A DNA stretch of 64,000 nt from Sphingomonas hengshuiensis (GTDB lineage Bacteria > Pseudomonadota > Alphaproteobacteria > Sphingomonadales > Sphingomonadaceae): the NCBI RefSeq assembly GCF_000935025.1, contig NZ_CP010836.1:1922001-1986000 (forward strand). Reading direction: 5' to 3'. This document shows, piece after piece, positions 62,960 through 64,000 of this stretch. A program made the position numbers and the translations under genes. The notes beneath the pieces are model-generated. The model ran no database searches. It saw only the letters and a list, made by a program, of their open reading frames with translations, and was not told the origin of the DNA. The stretch's first letter is position 1, and the number at the start of each line of letters is the position of its first letter.

Positions 62960-63973
62960 ATGGCCAGTATTTCCGATGCCCGACCCGATACTCTGGTGGA
63001 CCGGCATGGCCGTGCGATCACCTATTTGCGGATTTCCGTCACCGATCGCTGCGACCTGCGCTGTCGCTATTGCATGTCGGAAAAGATGGCGTTCCTCCCC
63101 CGATCGGCGCTGCTGACGCTCGAGGAGATCGCGCTGATCGCCGATCGCTTCATCGCGCGCGGGGTGCGCAAGATCCGGCTGACCGGCGGCGAGCCGCTGG
63201 TGCGCCGCGACGTGATGGACCTCACGCGGCGACTGGGTCGGCATATCGGCACCGGGCTCGACGAACTGACGCTTACCACCAACGGTGTGCGGCTCGCCGA
63301 CCATGCCGAGGCACTGGCCGATGCCGGAGTGCGGCGTATCAATGTCAGCCTCGACAGCCTCGACGCCGATCGTTTCCGCCACATCACCCGCCAGGGCGAC
63401 CTGTCAAAGGTGCTGGGCGGGATCAGGGCCGCGCAGGCAGCAGGGCTCGCCGTCAAGATCAACATGGTCGCGCTCAAGGGGCTGAACGACGACGAGATCG
63501 CGCCGATGCTCGGCTGGTGCGTCGAACAGGGGCTGGACCTCACCCTGATCGAGACGATGCCGCTGGGCGTCGTCGACGAGGACCGCGCCGACCGCTTCCT
63601 GCCGCTGACCGATGTGCTGGCCGATCTCAAGACGCGATTCGCGCTGGTCGGCGACGGGCACCGCAGCGGCGGCCCGGCGCGCTATTGGCGCGTCGAGGGG
63701 ACGGATACGCGGCTGGGCCTCATCTCGCCGCTCACGGCCAATTTCTGCGACGGGTGTAATCGCGTCCGGCTGACCACCGAGGGCAAGCTGTACATGTGCC
63801 TGGGCCATGACGACCAGGTCGACCTGAAGACCGCCTTTCGCGAAGGCGGGCTGGCGGCGGTCGACACCGCGATCGGCGAGGCGCTGGCGCTCAAGCCCGC
63901 GCGGCATGATTTCAGCGTCGCGCGCGGCGCCGCGCCTGCCGTGGGTCGCCATATGAGCGTCACCGGCGGATGA
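62960..63973 (+). CDS. moaA: GTP 3',8-cyclase MoaA
   Basis: A 337-residue radical SAM enzyme for the first step of molybdopterin synthesis. The N-terminal cluster motif is CDLRCRYC and the C-terminal one is CDGCNRVRLTTEGKLYMC; LTGGEPLVRRD and SLDSLDADRF are typical. The ending ARGAAPAVGRHMSVTGG matches the family C-terminus with the GG tail. The stop overlaps the next gene's start. Confidence 0.96.
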   Translation: MASISDARPDTLVDRHGRAITYLRISVTDRCDLRCRYCMSEKMAFLPRSALLTLEEIALIADRFIARGVRKIRLTGGEPLVRRDVMDLTRRLGRHIGTGLDELTLTTNGVRLADHAEALADAGVRRINVSLDSLDADRFRHITRQGDLSKVLGGIRAAQAAGLAVKINMVALKGLNDDEIAPMLGWCVEQGLDLTLIETMPLGVVDEDRADRFLPLTDVLADLKTRFALVGDGHRSGGPARYWRVEGTDTRLGLISPLTANFCDGCNRVRLTTEGKLYMCLGHDDQVDLKTAFREGGLAAVDTAIGEALALKPARHDFSVARGAAPAVGRHMSVTGG

Positions 63974-64000
63974 CGCTGCGCGCGCTGGTTGCATCGCCGA
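63970..64000 (+). CDS. Start of a further gene (10 codons visible)
   Basis: An ATG at 63970 overlaps the moaA stop (ATGA) and opens MTLRALVASP before the window ends. Coupling to moaA suggests another cofactor gene such as a nucleotidyltransferase, but ten residues are too few to identify it. Confidence 0.4.
   Translation, partial: MTLRALVASP

Noticed and set aside
1..64000. tRNA and rRNA genes
   Set aside because: I looked for tRNA-like and rRNA-like sequence by eye and saw none; a covariance-model scan was not possible here.

Overview
This window is high-GC (roughly two thirds G+C by eye) alphaproteobacterial DNA that most resembles a Sphingomonas or close relative. The grounds are a GTTC-N7-GTTC LexA box at lexA, recG/sdhE/mfd side by side, a ccoNOQP-ccoGHIS cluster with an FNR-type box, a ScfR-controlled propionyl-CoA cluster, DUF2336, RcnB-like and DOMON-like proteins, and many GC-rich intergenic palindromes. 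Genes are densely packed with many ATGA, GTGA or TGATG start/stop overlaps, and several genes start with TTG or GTG. I saw no rRNA, tRNA, CRISPR, transposase, integrase or phage gene.

Layout. 1-1.7 kb: 5' end of an RND efflux operon, a small unknown gene and a TetR regulator, with three copies of an ATACCG-N2-CGGTAT operator. 1.9-11.9 kb: a seven-gene minus-strand operon (YcaC-like cysteine hydrolase, XapX protein, YtcJ-type amidohydrolase with a Cys/His tail, DoxX, DUF1275, alginate-export-type porin, metallo-beta-lactamase-fold hydrolase). It is divergent from a FixJ-type response regulator and followed by a sulfite-oxidase-like enzyme, a receiver-only regulator and a soluble PAS histidine kinase. 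12.2-20.1 kb: complete cbb3 oxidase genes and maturation set. 20.1-22.5 kb: flavodoxin-fold oxidoreductase, universal stress protein and OmpW, often companions of the low-oxygen response. 22.5-32.8 kb: propionyl-CoA to succinyl-CoA pathway (pccB, mce, scpA, bioB, pccA) divergent from its ScfR-type regulator. 32.8-39.9 kb: a low-GC unknown membrane gene, class II aldolase, LigB-type dioxygenase, an orphan 2Fe-2S subunit, an RcnB-like protein, a prolyl-4-hydroxylase-like protein, moeA and lexA. 39.9-45.6 kb: comEC, gltX, gltA and small proteins. 45.7-51.3 kb: a five-gene operon ending in DUF2336 and a histidine kinase that lacks the phospho-accepting histidine. 51.3-64 kb: DUF4126, tyrS, recG, sdhE, mfd, a globin-coupled chemotaxis sensor, a GGDEF/EAL protein, moaA and the first codons of one more gene.

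The strongest unusual signal is a block of about 213 bp of palindromic, intergenic-repeat-like DNA inside scpA. It is read through in frame and adds about 71 residues to the linker between the catalytic and B12-binding domains of methylmalonyl-CoA mutase. The same operon carries two other palindromic repeats that appear to supply Shine-Dalgarno sequences. A second unusual signal is a pair of palindromes after tyrS built from 8-bp units. The two-component-controlled hydrolase operon at 1.9-11.9 kb is the best candidate for an uncharacterised metabolic or detoxification system.
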